Positions 1-8,579 of a stretch of 64,000 nucleotides of DNA are shown here, piece after piece. The notes under the pieces were generated by a model. It was not told the origin of the DNA, ran no database searches, and was given only the letters and a program-made list of their open reading frames with translations. The translations under genes were made by a program, and so were the position numbers. The number at the start of each line of letters is the position of its first letter. The stretch's first letter is position 1. The stretch is from Rheinheimera mangrovi (GTDB lineage Bacteria > Pseudomonadota > Gammaproteobacteria > Enterobacterales > Alteromonadaceae), in assembly GCF_003990335.1 (NCBI RefSeq), contig NZ_CP034683.1, positions 4,261,501-4,325,500 on the forward strand, in the 5' to 3' direction.

Positions 1-175
1 AACCTAAACCAGTAGCCGTATCAATGTTTTCATTCACTGTGTAGTGGCCTTTCACCGAAATCTTTTCAATGTCTTTTTCAGCTTTATCGTCAGCGGCCTG
101 AACCGCCCCCACCATACAAGCCAATTGAACTGCCAGTACCACTGGCAGCTTGCTGAATTTCTGTTGTAACGCCAT
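1..175 (-). CDS. TonB-dependent siderophore receptor, N-terminal part (runs off left edge)
   Basis: Only the first 58 codons are present, reading leftward from the ATG at 175. The visible protein begins with a Sec signal peptide (basic start, hydrophobic core, cleavage after AVQA), followed by an acidic linker and DIEKISVKG, the TonB-box-like segment typical of outer-membrane TonB-dependent receptors. The next residues, YTVNENIDTATGLG, are characteristic of the plug start in siderophore receptors of the FhuE/FpvA type. It would import ferric siderophore across the outer membrane with TonB energy. A Fur-like site lies just upstream. Family is well supported; the substrate cannot be told. Confidence 0.8.
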   Translation of the reverse strand, partial: MALQQKFSKLPVVLAVQLACMVGAVQAADDKAEKDIEKISVKGHYTVNENIDTATGLG

Positions 176-212
176 GATTACCCCCCCAATAAAATCGAGC
201 GAATAATACACT

Positions 213-228
213 AATACGAATTGTTATC
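213..228 (-). promoter_or_regulatory. Fur-like operator upstream of the partial siderophore receptor
   Basis: Read on the minus strand the segment is GATAACAATTCGTATT, a partial match to the Fur consensus built from GATAAT repeats. It lies about 40-50 bp before the receptor start, where iron repression would act. The match is imperfect, so this rests partly on the gene it precedes. Confidence 0.45.
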
Positions 229-331
229 AACTAGATTAAGGTAAAGAGCGGCGCGAAAAACCTATGCGATGTAAGTGGTTTCAAATTTATAACCGACTGA
301 TAACAAAAAGCTGTATTTCACAAAGAAATCT

Positions 332-670
332 CTAGTCTCTGGTCAGCACTTCCAACAGTTCTATTTCAAAAATCAAATTAGAATGTGGCGGTATCATAGT
401 GCCAATCTGGCGTTCACCATAAGCTAAATGAGCTGGCACCCATAACTTACGTTTGCCCCCCACCTGCATGCCTTTTAAGCCTAAAATCCAGCCCTGAATC
501 ACTCTGTTATTGCTCAAAATGCACTGAAAAGCTTCGCCACGCCTATGCGACGAATCGAACTCTGTTCCATCTTCCAGCCAGCCGCGATAATGCGCGGTAA
601 TTAAAGCACCACGTTCAGCCGCCTTACCCTCACCCAACACCAGATCTTCAATTTTTAATTCAGCCGTCAT
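332..670 (-). CDS. FKBP-type peptidyl-prolyl cis-trans isomerase
   Basis: A 112-residue, single-domain FKBP. Family hallmarks are HYRGWLEDGTEFDSS, the VIQGW segment that forms the floor of the active site, and the C-terminal AYGERQIGTMIPP ... LIFEIELLEV. It would catalyse isomerisation of peptide bonds before proline. There is no signal peptide, so it is probably cytoplasmic. The open frame extends 26 codons further upstream, but the ATG at 670 is chosen because a GGGAG ribosome site precedes it by a normal spacing and homologous proteins begin with this MTAELK-like segment. Monocistronic, convergent with nothing obvious. Confidence 0.9.
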   Translation of the reverse strand: MTAELKIEDLVLGEGKAAERGALITAHYRGWLEDGTEFDSSHRRGEAFQCILSNNRVIQGWILGLKGMQVGGKRKLWVPAHLAYGERQIGTMIPPHSNLIFEIELLEVLTRD

Positions 671-807
671 TACTGCTCCCGCCGTCAATTTTTGCCGCTG
701 AGTATAACTAAAAATATGCGGCGAAATAACATCATGCAAAGACAACAACCTAACCTTGTAGCTGAAATGTTCTATAGTTTCTAAATCAACGCCATGGAGT
801 GGATCAT

Positions 808-1683
808 ATGTCTGTGATGACGGCCCGGTTCTGTATCCTGCTTCTGTCTGTTCTTTTGCTGCTGCCCATTTTCAGTAAGGCACAACCGCAACAAGTGATC
901 TACTCATGGCCTATGTCGATGTTGGGGGACGCCCGCGGCAGCTATCCGATCGCGTTATTACATCTGGCGGTGGAAAAATCCGGTGCTGATTATCAGTTGG
1001 TTCCCAGTGGTCAGGTGATGAGCCAACACAGAACTTTGCGTCAGTTGGGTTCTAATAATGGCTTAGATGTTGTCTGGACTATGACCTCACCAGAGCGCGA
1101 AAAGGAATTAAGGCCTATCCGGGTGCCCATAGACAGAGGATTAATTGGCTGGCGTTTATTGCTAATTCACAACGATAACGAACAAAAAATTCAGCAACTG
1201 GATGAAAAACAATTGAGAACCAGCCCTTCTGTACAAGGGAGCGATTGGCCAGACTACCCTATTTTAAAAGCCAATCATTTTCGGGTACTTGGCAGTGGTG
1301 ATTTTGACGCTATGTTTAAGATGCTGAGTGCCAAACGTATTGATTATTTCCCCCGCTCAGTCACAGAAATCTGGCCCGAATTGCAGCAAAAAACAGGCAT
1401 GTCGCTAACCGTTGCGCCGAAGTGGGTATTGCATTATCCGGCTGCTTTGTATTTTTTTGTGCAAAAAGACAATATCGAACTGGCCAACGCCATTGAAATT
1501 GGGCTATTGCGCGCCATTGAAGATGGCAGTATGCAGCAGTTGTTTTTACAACATTTCAGCAGCGCCATACAGCAGGCAGATTTAAAAACCAGAACAGTGG
1601 TTCAGTTAAGCAATCCAATTTTACCAGCCGAAACACCGCTAAAAAATAAAGCCCTGTGGTTTGACCCGCAACTGGGATACTAA
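808..1683 (+). CDS. Periplasmic substrate-binding-like protein
   Basis: About 291 residues. The N-terminus is a clear signal peptide ending FSKA-QPQ, so the product is exported. The remainder has the layout of a solute-binding (SBP type 3-like) protein: an alternating alpha/beta pattern, and a C-terminal segment with AALYFFVQKDN and a closing helix. No transporter genes adjoin it, so it may be an orphan binding or sensing protein. A GTG at 799 would add three residues; the ATG at 808 is preferred because GGAG lies 8 bases before it. Ligand unknown. Ends 3 bp from the convergent NIT-ANTAR gene. Confidence 0.65.
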   Translation: MSVMTARFCILLLSVLLLLPIFSKAQPQQVIYSWPMSMLGDARGSYPIALLHLAVEKSGADYQLVPSGQVMSQHRTLRQLGSNNGLDVVWTMTSPEREKELRPIRVPIDRGLIGWRLLLIHNDNEQKIQQLDEKQLRTSPSVQGSDWPDYPILKANHFRVLGSGDFDAMFKMLSAKRIDYFPRSVTEIWPELQQKTGMSLTVAPKWVLHYPAALYFFVQKDNIELANAIEIGLLRAIEDGSMQQLFLQHFSSAIQQADLKTRTVVQLSNPILPAETPLKNKALWFDPQLGY

Positions 1684-1685
1684 AA

Positions 1686-2966
1686 CTAAGTTTTCGCCGG
1701 TACCAGAGCTTTCACTACAGCAGTAGCCACATCAGCAATACGGCATTGTTGTTTCATCGCACTTTGCTGTAACTGACGATAAGCCTGCTCTTCAGTCAGT
1801 TTTTTATACTGCATCAGTAATAACTTAGCGCGGTCTATCAGCTTTTGTTCGCTAATAGCACGACGGGCGTCCGTCAGCTCTGTGTGCATTTGGCGAATAT
1901 GCTGAGCTTGCTCAGACAACAGCTGATAAAAGGACCGGCTCGGTACCTGCAGATTTTGTTCAACCTGTCCCGCAGGCACAATAGAGGCACCGTACAACCC
2001 CAGCATACCCGGATCAATCAGCAAGGTTAAACCTGGGCTGGCTGGCAACTCTGTCAGTTCGGTCAGCTTCAGTTGATGTTGCTGCAATTGCTGCTGTGCC
2101 GCTGCTACTGTGTCTGATGTAAGTTGCTGCAACTCTGAAGTTAATCCAGCCTGCAACAGATGCATTTCATCCATACGTTCAGTGGCAAACTGATACCACA
2201 AATCACTAACCGCAGGCACTGGTGCTGTAGTACCGGACAGTTGTTGGATCATAGTTCTTAATTGCTGCAGTTGTTTTGCCGCAGTCGCTTGTTCCAGCTG
2301 ATGCCACTGCTGTTGCTGTGATGCAGTGGCAAACTCCAAAAATACAGCGGCACTATGTTGCTGTGCTTGCTGTAGCAATAACAAACGCTCGGCCAACTCT
2401 GTCGTGAGCTGACCCGAAGCTAAGCCCATAGCTCCCCATGCGCGTTCCTGCCCAGCGTATTCTTTGGATTGCAGTAAGTTAAATAACGCCACTAAAAAAC
2501 GGGTAATACCAGCGTCACAGGCTAAATCAGCCGACTCCAGCACTACAGCCAACCAGGCGGTAATTAATCTGCTGTATGCTTCTGTTGATTGCAACGGCGT
2601 AAATTTCTGTTTGCCTACCTGTTCGCGTAACTCAGCCAGATGGTCCATGCCCTGCAACGCCATACAAACAGCACTCAATAAACGGCTGCTGCTACAAGGT
2701 TCGGTTGCCTGCAGATACTGCTGATTCAGTTGGGTTCGCAATTGTTGCTCTGCTTTAGTACTTTGCAATAATTGCTGCTGGCGCTGCATCACAAACACTT
2801 CACAGTCTGATGCCAGAAAAATATTGCTGATACCACGCTCACGTTGTAACTGATGCACCAGTTCACTGACGCTGGTAACCAGCAAACAGTTAGCCGAAAG
2901 CTGCTGCAGGGCTTTTATTTCTGCCTGTTTCGCGGCCAGCAAAAACTGAGCTGTCGAATAATTCAT
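1686..2966 (-). CDS. nasR: NasR-like nitrate/nitrite-sensing antiterminator (NIT + ANTAR)
   Basis: A 426-residue cytoplasmic regulator. The first two thirds match the NIT (nitrate/nitrite-sensing) all-helical domain, with the signature LVHQLQRERGISNIFLAS near residues 36-53 and many Gln-rich helices. The last 60 residues (about 365-425) form an ANTAR RNA-binding domain (SEQKLIDRAKLLLMQYKKLTEEQAY ... IADVA, in parts). In Klebsiella NasR, nitrate or nitrite lets ANTAR bind leader RNA and prevent termination upstream of nasF. Here two terminator-bearing leaders are nearby, before nirC (3386) and nirB (11141). The gene faces away from nirC across a 419-bp gap. Family assignment strong; the exact effector is inferred. 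Confidence 0.85.
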   Translation of the reverse strand: MNYSTAQFLLAAKQAEIKALQQLSANCLLVTSVSELVHQLQRERGISNIFLASDCEVFVMQRQQQLLQSTKAEQQLRTQLNQQYLQATEPCSSSRLLSAVCMALQGMDHLAELREQVGKQKFTPLQSTEAYSRLITAWLAVVLESADLACDAGITRFLVALFNLLQSKEYAGQERAWGAMGLASGQLTTELAERLLLLQQAQQHSAAVFLEFATASQQQQWHQLEQATAAKQLQQLRTMIQQLSGTTAPVPAVSDLWYQFATERMDEMHLLQAGLTSELQQLTSDTVAAAQQQLQQHQLKLTELTELPASPGLTLLIDPGMLGLYGASIVPAGQVEQNLQVPSRSFYQLLSEQAQHIRQMHTELTDARRAISEQKLIDRAKLLLMQYKKLTEEQAYRQLQQSAMKQQCRIADVATAVVKALVPAKT

Positions 2967-3112
2967 GGATCACTCTGTAGTGCTGATAATCCCATACTCT
3001 AGCAATGGTTATTCCACGCTGCCCGCGACAGCTGACAGGCCGCGCCAATGCTGGATTGTCAGACTTAGTTCGTCTTTTTTCTGCAGAGCACAAAGCTGCA
3101 CTGCCCTGTAAC

Positions 3113-3128
3113 GGTGCAGAAAATGCAC
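3113..3128. promoter_or_regulatory. GGTGC-N7-GCAC dyad upstream of nirC promoter
   Basis: GGTGC (3113-3117) and GCAC (3125-3128) form an inverted repeat about 108 bp before the -12 element of the sigma-54 promoter. A matching dyad lies at a similar distance before nirB (11419-11434). That position suits an enhancer-binding activator such as NtrC. However, the half-sites are in the opposite orientation to the usual NtrC consensus (GCACC...GGTGC), so the binding protein is uncertain. Confidence 0.35.
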
Positions 3129-3214
3129 AACAATGGAACCCCTCTGTCACTCTTGCACTAGCACAACTTCGTAAAAGCCAAGTAAAATCAATACATTAAT
3201 AAAAAGCAGCTGGC

Positions 3215-3230
3215 TGGCATCAAAGTTGCT
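3215..3230 (+). promoter_or_regulatory. Sigma-54 promoter of nirC
   Basis: TGGCATCAAAGTTGCT matches the -24/-12 consensus TGGCACG-N4-TTGCW, with GG at 3216-3217 and GC at 3228-3229, exactly 10 bases apart. Transcription would start near 3241, placing the whole hairpin leader at the 5' end of the message. This implies nitrogen-limitation control through an enhancer-binding activator. Confidence 0.75.
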
Positions 3231-3240
3231 CTGTTAAAAC

Positions 3241-3328
3241 GGCAGAGGTGATAACCACCTCCCAACATATTTCAGGACAAAGGCGTCCCGTGATCTTCTG
3301 GCAACAGAATGATCCGGACGCCTTTTTT
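3241..3328 (+). terminator. nirC leader attenuator, probable ANTAR target
   Basis: The leader opens with a hairpin GAGGTG-ATAAC-CACCTC (3245-3261). A stronger stem follows: AAAGGCGTCC (3279-3288) pairs with GGACGCC (3316-3322) and runs into six T residues, an intrinsic terminator 58 bp before the nirC start. A two-hairpin leader with the second acting as terminator is the arrangement controlled by NIT-ANTAR proteins such as Klebsiella NasR, and such a gene lies alongside. The loops do not obviously show the canonical A1/G4 hexaloop, so direct recognition is inferred. Confidence 0.75.
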
Positions 3329-3385
3329 GTTTTTTAAAAAACAACTCCTGAATTTAAAAAAGCAACAACAGGAAAAGGTGAACCT

Positions 3386-4240
3386 ATGGCTTATTTAGTT
3401 CCAGCCGAGTTTGTGACCAAAATGGTCGACTCCGGCGAATCAAAAATTTTTATGTCCAACCGGGATACGCTGATCCGCTCTTATATGGCAGGAGCTATTC
3501 TGGCTTTGGCTGCAGTATTTGCAGTGACAGTAGCTGTGCAAACCGGCTCCTTTTTAGTAGGTTCCATGTTGTTCCCTGTCGGTTTTATTATGCTGTATCT
3601 GATGGGGTTCGACTTACTGACCGGTGTCTTTGTATTAACTCCGCTGGCCCTGCTCGACCGTCGTCCAGGCGTTACAGTGCAAGGCGTACTTCGTAACTGG
3701 GGTTTGGTATTTACCGGTAACTTCCTTGGCGCTTTAACAGTCGCCGCCATGATGGCTTTTGTGCTGACTATGGGTTTTCATACCGAAGCCGGGCCTGTGG
3801 GGACAAAACTGGCTGGCGTAGGCGAAGCTCGTACTTTAGGTTATGCCGAACATGGTGTGGCCGGCTGGATGACCATATTCCTGCGTGGCATGTTGTGTAA
3901 CTGGATGGTGTCTATGGGTGTGGTGGGCGCTATGATTTCCACTCATGTCAGCGGCAAAGTGATGGCAATGTGGATGCCTATTATGTTGTTCTTCTTTATG
4001 GGTTTTGAGCACTCAGTAGTCAATATGTTTCTGTTTCCTTTTGCCATGATGATGGGTGGTGATTTCTCAGTAATGGATTATCTGATCTGGAACGAAATCC
4101 CAACAGCATTAGGCAATCTGGTGGGTGGTTTGGCCTTTACCGGTTTGACCCTGTACAGCACCCACTATAAAACGGCACCAAAACGTAACCTGACCGCTAA
4201 AACAGCAGAAAGCCCTGTTGCTACTCTGGCCAAAGCCTGA
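3386..4240 (+). CDS. nirC: Formate/nitrite transporter family protein (NirC-like)
   Basis: A 284-residue integral membrane protein of the FNT family, usually pentameric anion channels. Six membrane spans can be drawn. Family features include the conserved N-terminal helix (FVTKMVDSGESKIFMSNRDT, in part), GFDLLTGVF in the first re-entrant loop, NWMVSMGV, and GFEHSVVNMFLFP near the end. It probably admits nitrite at the inner membrane for NirBD encoded nearby. The ATG follows AGGAAAAGGTGA. It lies behind a sigma-54 promoter and a terminator leader, and is followed after 2 bp by the phosphatase-kinase gene, so the two form an operon. A broader nitrate/nitrite or formate role cannot be excluded. 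Confidence 0.85.
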   Translation: MAYLVPAEFVTKMVDSGESKIFMSNRDTLIRSYMAGAILALAAVFAVTVAVQTGSFLVGSMLFPVGFIMLYLMGFDLLTGVFVLTPLALLDRRPGVTVQGVLRNWGLVFTGNFLGALTVAAMMAFVLTMGFHTEAGPVGTKLAGVGEARTLGYAEHGVAGWMTIFLRGMLCNWMVSMGVVGAMISTHVSGKVMAMWMPIMLFFFMGFEHSVVNMFLFPFAMMMGGDFSVMDYLIWNEIPTALGNLVGGLAFTGLTLYSTHYKTAPKRNLTAKTAESPVATLAKA

Positions 4241-4242
4241 TC

Positions 4243-5955
4243 ATGTGGCATGGAGCATCGTTACAAGTCTCCATAGGCCAGCACTCCACTGCTGGCCGTA
4301 AAGCTTTAAATCAGGACAGCTTTGGCGCTTATCTGCCAAAAGAGCCGGAATTAAGCAGTAAAGGCATAGTGTTGGCGGTGGCCGATGGCATCAGCACCAG
4401 CACTGTCAGTCAGATCGCCAGTGAAACAGCAGTGAAAAGTTTTCTGGATGATTATTACTGCACCAGCGATGCCTGGTCTGTACCTCATGCCGCCTTGCAA
4501 GTACTTAAAGCCAGCCATAACTGGTTGTATGCCCAAAGCCGCAATGGCCCTTTTGCATCCGATCCGGACAAAGGTTATGTCTGCACTTTTAGTGCCTTAA
4601 TACTAAAACAACGCCATGCTCATTTGCTGCATGTGGGTGACAGCCGGATTTACTTGCTGCGTAATCAGCAACTGGAACAACTGACGCGGGATCATAGAGT
4701 CTGGCGAGGCAGCAGCAGCTTTTTAAGTCAGGCACTTGGCGCAGGAGCAGCGCTGGAAGCGGATTATCATAGCCAGCCTTTGCAACAGGGTGACCTGTTT
4801 CTGTTGGCAACAGACGGGTTATTTGAGGCTTTATCTCAGACTGAACTGATCAATCTGCTTGAGACAGAATCCGATTTATCCCTGCTGGCCTTGCAACTGA
4901 CCGAAGCCGCGTTAGCTGCAGGCAGCGAAGATAATATTACGCTGCAATTGGTACGAATTGATCAGTTGCCGGCAGACAACCATTTACCTCTTTGCCTGGA
5001 TCAGCAATTACCTTTACCACCTTTGTTGCAACCAGCCGATACATTGGACGGCTTGCAGGTGATAAGGCCACTACAACAAAGTAGCCGCAGCCATGTGTAT
5101 CTGGTGCAGGATACAAGTACAGAGCAGTTTCTGGTGCTCAAAGCTCCATCCATTGATTTAGCTGAACAGCCGGATTATCTGGAGCGGCTGATGCGCGAAG
5201 AATGGATTGCCAAAAGAGTACAGAGCAATCATGTAGTGCGCCCGGCCAGCAGCAACAGGCCTCGCACTGCGCTTTATACCTTGTTTGATTATGTCGAAGG
5301 CCAGACGCTAAAACAGTGGCAACTGGATCACCCCAATCCCACATTGGAACAAGTGCGCGACATTATTGAACAGTTGGGTAAAGGGCTGCAGGCTTTGCAC
5401 CGCAGTGAAATTCTGCATCAGGATATCCGACCCGACAACCTGATGATGACCCCTCAGGGCATAGTTAAAATTATCGACTTTGGCGCTGCACGACTGGCAG
5501 GGTTGCAAACAGATGACGAAGTGGCAGGGGATATTCCCGGCACAGCTTTGTACACAGCACCTGAGTACTTTTTAGGTTTGGCAGGCACAGAGCTGTCGGA
5601 TTTATATTCACTAGCGGTTTTAACTTACCAGTTGCTGTCCGGCCGTTATCCTTATGGCGCTGATGTGGCGCGTGGTAAAAGCATCAAAGCGCAGAAAAAA
5701 TTGCGCTATCAGTCGGTACTCAGCAAAGACAGCGAGCTGCCGGTCTGGCTGGATTTAACCTTAGAAAAAGCACTGCAACCCGACCCGAATAAACGCTACC
5801 AGGCTTTGTCGGAGTTTTTATACGACTTACGCCACCCCAATGCCGAATTTCAAAAACCTCTGAGCCTGATTGAACTGCATCCACTTTGGTTCTGGCAGTG
5901 CCTGTGCGTACTGCAAACTTTGATTATTCTATGGCTGTTAAGGGATCTGGCCTGA
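4243..5955 (+). CDS. Bifunctional PP2C phosphatase / Ser-Thr protein kinase, tail-anchored
   Basis: A 570-residue fusion. Residues 1-240 are a PP2C domain with metal-binding motifs LAVADG (about 44-49), HVGDSRIYLL (130-139), ATDGLFEALS (189-198) and GSEDNITL (227-234). Residues about 268-540 are a eukaryotic-type kinase: catalytic Lys300 (FLVLKAP), HQDIRPDN (392-399, in place of HRD), IDFGAAR (411-417) and an APEY segment. The last 25 residues form one Trp/Leu-rich membrane span. Proteins of this type are often found with nitrate/nitrite assimilation genes; they may modify a transporter or reductase, but the target is not known. It starts 2 bp after nirC. The glycine-rich kinase loop is poorly conserved. 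Confidence 0.88.
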   Translation: MWHGASLQVSIGQHSTAGRKALNQDSFGAYLPKEPELSSKGIVLAVADGISTSTVSQIASETAVKSFLDDYYCTSDAWSVPHAALQVLKASHNWLYAQSRNGPFASDPDKGYVCTFSALILKQRHAHLLHVGDSRIYLLRNQQLEQLTRDHRVWRGSSSFLSQALGAGAALEADYHSQPLQQGDLFLLATDGLFEALSQTELINLLETESDLSLLALQLTEAALAAGSEDNITLQLVRIDQLPADNHLPLCLDQQLPLPPLLQPADTLDGLQVIRPLQQSSRSHVYLVQDTSTEQFLVLKAPSIDLAEQPDYLERLMREEWIAKRVQSNHVVRPASSNRPRTALYTLFDYVEGQTLKQWQLDHPNPTLEQVRDIIEQLGKGLQALHRSEILHQDIRPDNLMMTPQGIVKIIDFGAARLAGLQTDDEVAGDIPGTALYTAPEYFLGLAGTELSDLYSLAVLTYQLLSGRYPYGADVARGKSIKAQKKLRYQSVLSKDSELPVWLDLTLEKALQPDPNKRYQALSEFLYDLRHPNAEFQKPLSLIELHPLWFWQCLCVLQTLIILWLLRDLA

Positions 5956-5972
5956 ACGAACAGGCCAGATCC
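5943..5972. terminator. Perfect 12-bp hairpin between convergent genes
   Basis: GGATCTGGCCTG (5943-5954) pairs perfectly with CAGGCCAGATCC (5961-5972) across a 6-base loop. It overlaps the stop of the phosphatase-kinase gene and lies just beyond the end of the convergent porin gene, so it can terminate transcription from both sides. No clear T-run follows on either strand. Confidence 0.6.
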
Positions 5973-5983
5973 ACAGTGATTCA

Positions 5984-7186
5984 TCAGTATTTAGCCAGCC
6001 ACTGCAACCAGAATTTGCTGGTGTCTGTGTGTAACGACTTGGCCTGATAATCGGCAAATTTCAGCAATACCGCGTGCTGAGCATTCAGGTTATAACTCAG
6101 TTGTAAGTCCAGCTCTTTGCCATAGTCAGCGTCGCCCTGCGCCGCATCCAGCCAGTGGTAAAAAGCCATCAGCTCCAGCTGCTCCAGTTTATAGCCCAGC
6201 TTGAGGTATTTATCTTCAATGCCATTGGCCGGGGTTGCCAGAAACTTATCGGCAAAACCTTGAAACTTATGCAATGTCGCCAGCGGTGTGGCAAAGCCAA
6301 TGCTGGTGCCAGACCCCGTATCAGCACCTAAGACTTCAATCCCTGCCCCGCTTTGCCAGGCTCCCAGCCACAAGTTGGCCTCTACAGTCCAGTAATCGGC
6401 GTCGTACGAATTTGGGTTATCACCAGCGTCCTGCTGCCGGGCATAAGAGCCATAGAGGCTATAACGGCTGCTTTGGGATAACGCCTGACTGTATTGATAG
6501 TCCAGCCCCAGCGTTTGATTGGACACTAAAGGTGCATCTTCAAATTCCATCTGGTAAACAAAAGCACCAAGCTGATGGTTGCTATTCGGTTGGTAACGTA
6601 CATCCAGCAGATGTAAATCCGAACTCCAGTCGCCTTGTGGGCTTTTGCTGCCAAACACCCGGTTCACTTTACTGCTGTAGCTGTAATCCAGTTTGAGTTC
6701 AGCAGATACACTGGCCTGATAACGCACTGCATCAAAGGTCTGTTCGTTTTGACGCCAGCCTACGCCACCGACAAAACGTTCATTGGCTAAGTTAATACGC
6801 TGCCGGCCAATTTTTAGTGTCTGCTCACCGCTTTGATACTGCACAAAAGCCTGATTTAAATCAGCACCAGCAGGGTCTGCTACCACTGGATAAGCTGTTT
6901 TGCCATTGATACTGTCGTTGTAATTTTTATCCCCTAAAGCCGCCACGTAATCAAACTCACCACCAGCCGACCAGCCATGGCCGAATTTTTGTGTCAGGCT
7001 AAAACGCGATAACAAGGTACTGGCTAAAGCATTTTCGGCAAGGCCATCCTGGTCCACTGCTTCCAGCCGGTAACGGAATAACATTTTCAGTTCAGGGGCA
7101 GCTAAAGCGGTGGAAGCAACATCAGCAGCACAAACTGAAGTACAAGCGGCCATTACAGCCAAAGCGGGTAAAGAGTAACAGCGCAT
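5984..7186 (-). CDS. Outer-membrane porin-like beta-barrel (alginate-export-like)
   Basis: About 400 residues with a signal peptide ending SVCA-ADV, then repeated amphipathic beta strands (for example TLLSRFSLTQKFGHGWSAGGEFDYV, in part) and a C-terminus ending in aromatic residues (FWLQWLAKY). It resembles the alginate-export/porin-like group; RQRINLANERFVGGVGWRQNEQTFD is the recognisable core, in parts. As last gene of nirB-nirD-cobA-porin it probably admits nitrate, nitrite or another nitrogen compound through the outer membrane; that is inference from position. The start at 7186 is used rather than 7249 because AGGAATCC precedes it and the signal peptide begins there. Confidence 0.7.
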   Translation of the reverse strand: MRCYSLPALAVMAACTSVCAADVASTALAAPELKMLFRYRLEAVDQDGLAENALASTLLSRFSLTQKFGHGWSAGGEFDYVAALGDKNYNDSINGKTAYPVVADPAGADLNQAFVQYQSGEQTLKIGRQRINLANERFVGGVGWRQNEQTFDAVRYQASVSAELKLDYSYSSKVNRVFGSKSPQGDWSSDLHLLDVRYQPNSNHQLGAFVYQMEFEDAPLVSNQTLGLDYQYSQALSQSSRYSLYGSYARQQDAGDNPNSYDADYWTVEANLWLGAWQSGAGIEVLGADTGSGTSIGFATPLATLHKFQGFADKFLATPANGIEDKYLKLGYKLEQLELMAFYHWLDAAQGDADYGKELDLQLSYNLNAQHAVLLKFADYQAKSLHTDTSKFWLQWLAKY

Positions 7187-7273
7187 AAGGATTCCTTCTA
7201 TTTTTGGCAAAGCTTCGCCGGCTGGCGCTTTAAAGCAGCCAGAAAGCAAAACAAATGGGTTTTTACTAAAGGG

Positions 7274-8152
7274 TTAACTGGTTACAGTGACCTGTTGCAA
7301 CAGGCTTAAATCTACTTTCATCCGCTGCTTCAGCACCTCGCCCACCACAATCAGGGTTGGGCCATTCAGTGGAGAAGCAGCAAGACGATCATTGATATCA
7401 GCCAAAGTGCCCTGCAACTGGGTTTGCTGGGCTGTACTGACCTGATCCAGCAGCGCTATAGGCGTATCATCCGGCCAGCCAACAGAGACTAAACCGGCAC
7501 TTAATTGCTGCAAGCGGTTCAGTCCCATATATACCACCAGCGTTGGATTAGAAGCATTGGCTCTGTAGTGATAACCAGACCAGTCTGGCTGTTTCTGCGG
7601 ATCAGCAAACTGCGCTGTTAAAAACTGCACAGCAGTGGCACAACCCCGGGCAGTCAACGGAATACCACAATAAGCCGAAGCAGCGCAGGCACTGGTCACG
7701 CCCGGCACTATCGCAAAGGCGATACCAGCCTGTTGCAAAGCAGCGGCTTCTTCTGACACCCGGCCAAAAATCGCCGGGTCACCACCTTTTAACCTCACCA
7801 CTAAACCACCTTGTTGGCCGTATTGCACCAACAACTGGTTAATCTCGATTTGTGGCATGGCATGACGGCCGGCTCTTTTACCCACAAAGACTTTTTTGCA
7901 GCGCCGTGGCGCTATAGCCAGCAGCTCAGCCGACACTAAACTGTCAAACAGCAGCACATCAGCTTGTTGTAATAAACGCTGAGCTTTAACGGTAAGCAGT
8001 TCAGGATCACCAGGCCCAGCACCTATCAGCACCACCTGACCTTTAACTTTTGGCTTGTTCTGCTCTGTTTCAGCCACTTCAGCTTTCCAGTTCCAGCCGG
8101 AAAACCAGCTTCCTGCCAGTGGTGCACGAAGTAAATTACTGATTACGCTCAT
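7274..8152 (-). CDS. cobA: Uroporphyrinogen-III C-methyltransferase (siroheme synthesis)
   Basis: About 292 residues. After a roughly 35-residue N-terminal extension the SAM-dependent tetrapyrrole methylase fold begins with VVLIGAGPGDPELLTVKA, followed by ADVLLFDSLVS, VVRLKGGDPAIFGR and GIPLTARG. These are signatures of SUMT enzymes (CobA/NirE/CysG C-terminal half). It makes precorrin-2, the precursor of siroheme, the cofactor of NirB next to it. No CysG-type dehydrogenase/ferrochelatase domain is fused, so precorrin-2 oxidation and iron insertion must come from elsewhere. Start at 8152 chosen for the AAGGGG ribosome site; an upstream in-frame ATG at 8197 exists. Confidence 0.93.
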   Translation of the reverse strand: MSVISNLLRAPLAGSWFSGWNWKAEVAETEQNKPKVKGQVVLIGAGPGDPELLTVKAQRLLQQADVLLFDSLVSAELLAIAPRRCKKVFVGKRAGRHAMPQIEINQLLVQYGQQGGLVVRLKGGDPAIFGRVSEEAAALQQAGIAFAIVPGVTSACAASAYCGIPLTARGCATAVQFLTAQFADPQKQPDWSGYHYRANASNPTLVVYMGLNRLQQLSAGLVSVGWPDDTPIALLDQVSTAQQTQLQGTLADINDRLAASPLNGPTLIVVGEVLKQRMKVDLSLLQQVTVTS

Positions 8153-8218
8153 CTTGATACCCCTTGCTAGTCTGCCCTTGTCCTTTGCCGTCATCACTGC
8201 ATTTGCTGCATCTTGCGA

Positions 8219-8578
8219 TCAGGCCGCTGACGCCGCTTGGGCTTGATTGACTGCATTCAGCCATACCCTACCCTGTTCCAGTTTCACCTCGTACACAGGG
8301 ATCTGCACTTCAGGTTGCTCTACACACCGGCCAGTGGTCAGGTCAAAGTGCTGTTTATACAAAGGCGATGCCACTACGATTTGCTCACCTAAAGAGCCTA
8401 CAATCCCTCTCGACAGCACATTAGCGCCGCCAATAGGGTCGTAATTACCTACCGCATAAATCTGCGGCTCGCCTTGCAGCTCCAGCAAAAACACCGCCAC
8501 TTGCTGGCCATCAACCAAAGCGCAAATACCGCTGTTTTCGACTAAATCTTCAAAAGCACAAATATCAGTCCAGGCCAT
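8219..8578 (-). CDS. nirD: Nitrite reductase [NAD(P)H] small subunit
   Basis: A 119-residue NirD of normal length. It has a Rieske-like beta-sandwich without cluster ligands: the usual segments NYDPIGGANVLSRGIVGS and SPLYKQHFDLTTGRC are present, but no CxH...CxxH pair. It partners NirB in assimilatory reduction of nitrite to ammonium in the cytoplasm. One base separates its start region from the nirB stop, so translation is likely coupled. Confidence 0.95.
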   Translation of the reverse strand: MAWTDICAFEDLVENSGICALVDGQQVAVFLLELQGEPQIYAVGNYDPIGGANVLSRGIVGSLGEQIVVASPLYKQHFDLTTGRCVEQPEVQIPVYEVKLEQGRVWLNAVNQAQAASAA

Positions 8579-8579
8579 G

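Noticed and set aside
2890..3199. Open frames on both strands in the NasR-nirC gap
   Set aside because: No ribosome sites, no family features, and they cover regulatory sequence.
6235..6696. 153-codon plus-strand frame inside the porin gene
   Set aside because: Antisense shadow of a well-supported outer-membrane protein gene with normal strand pattern.
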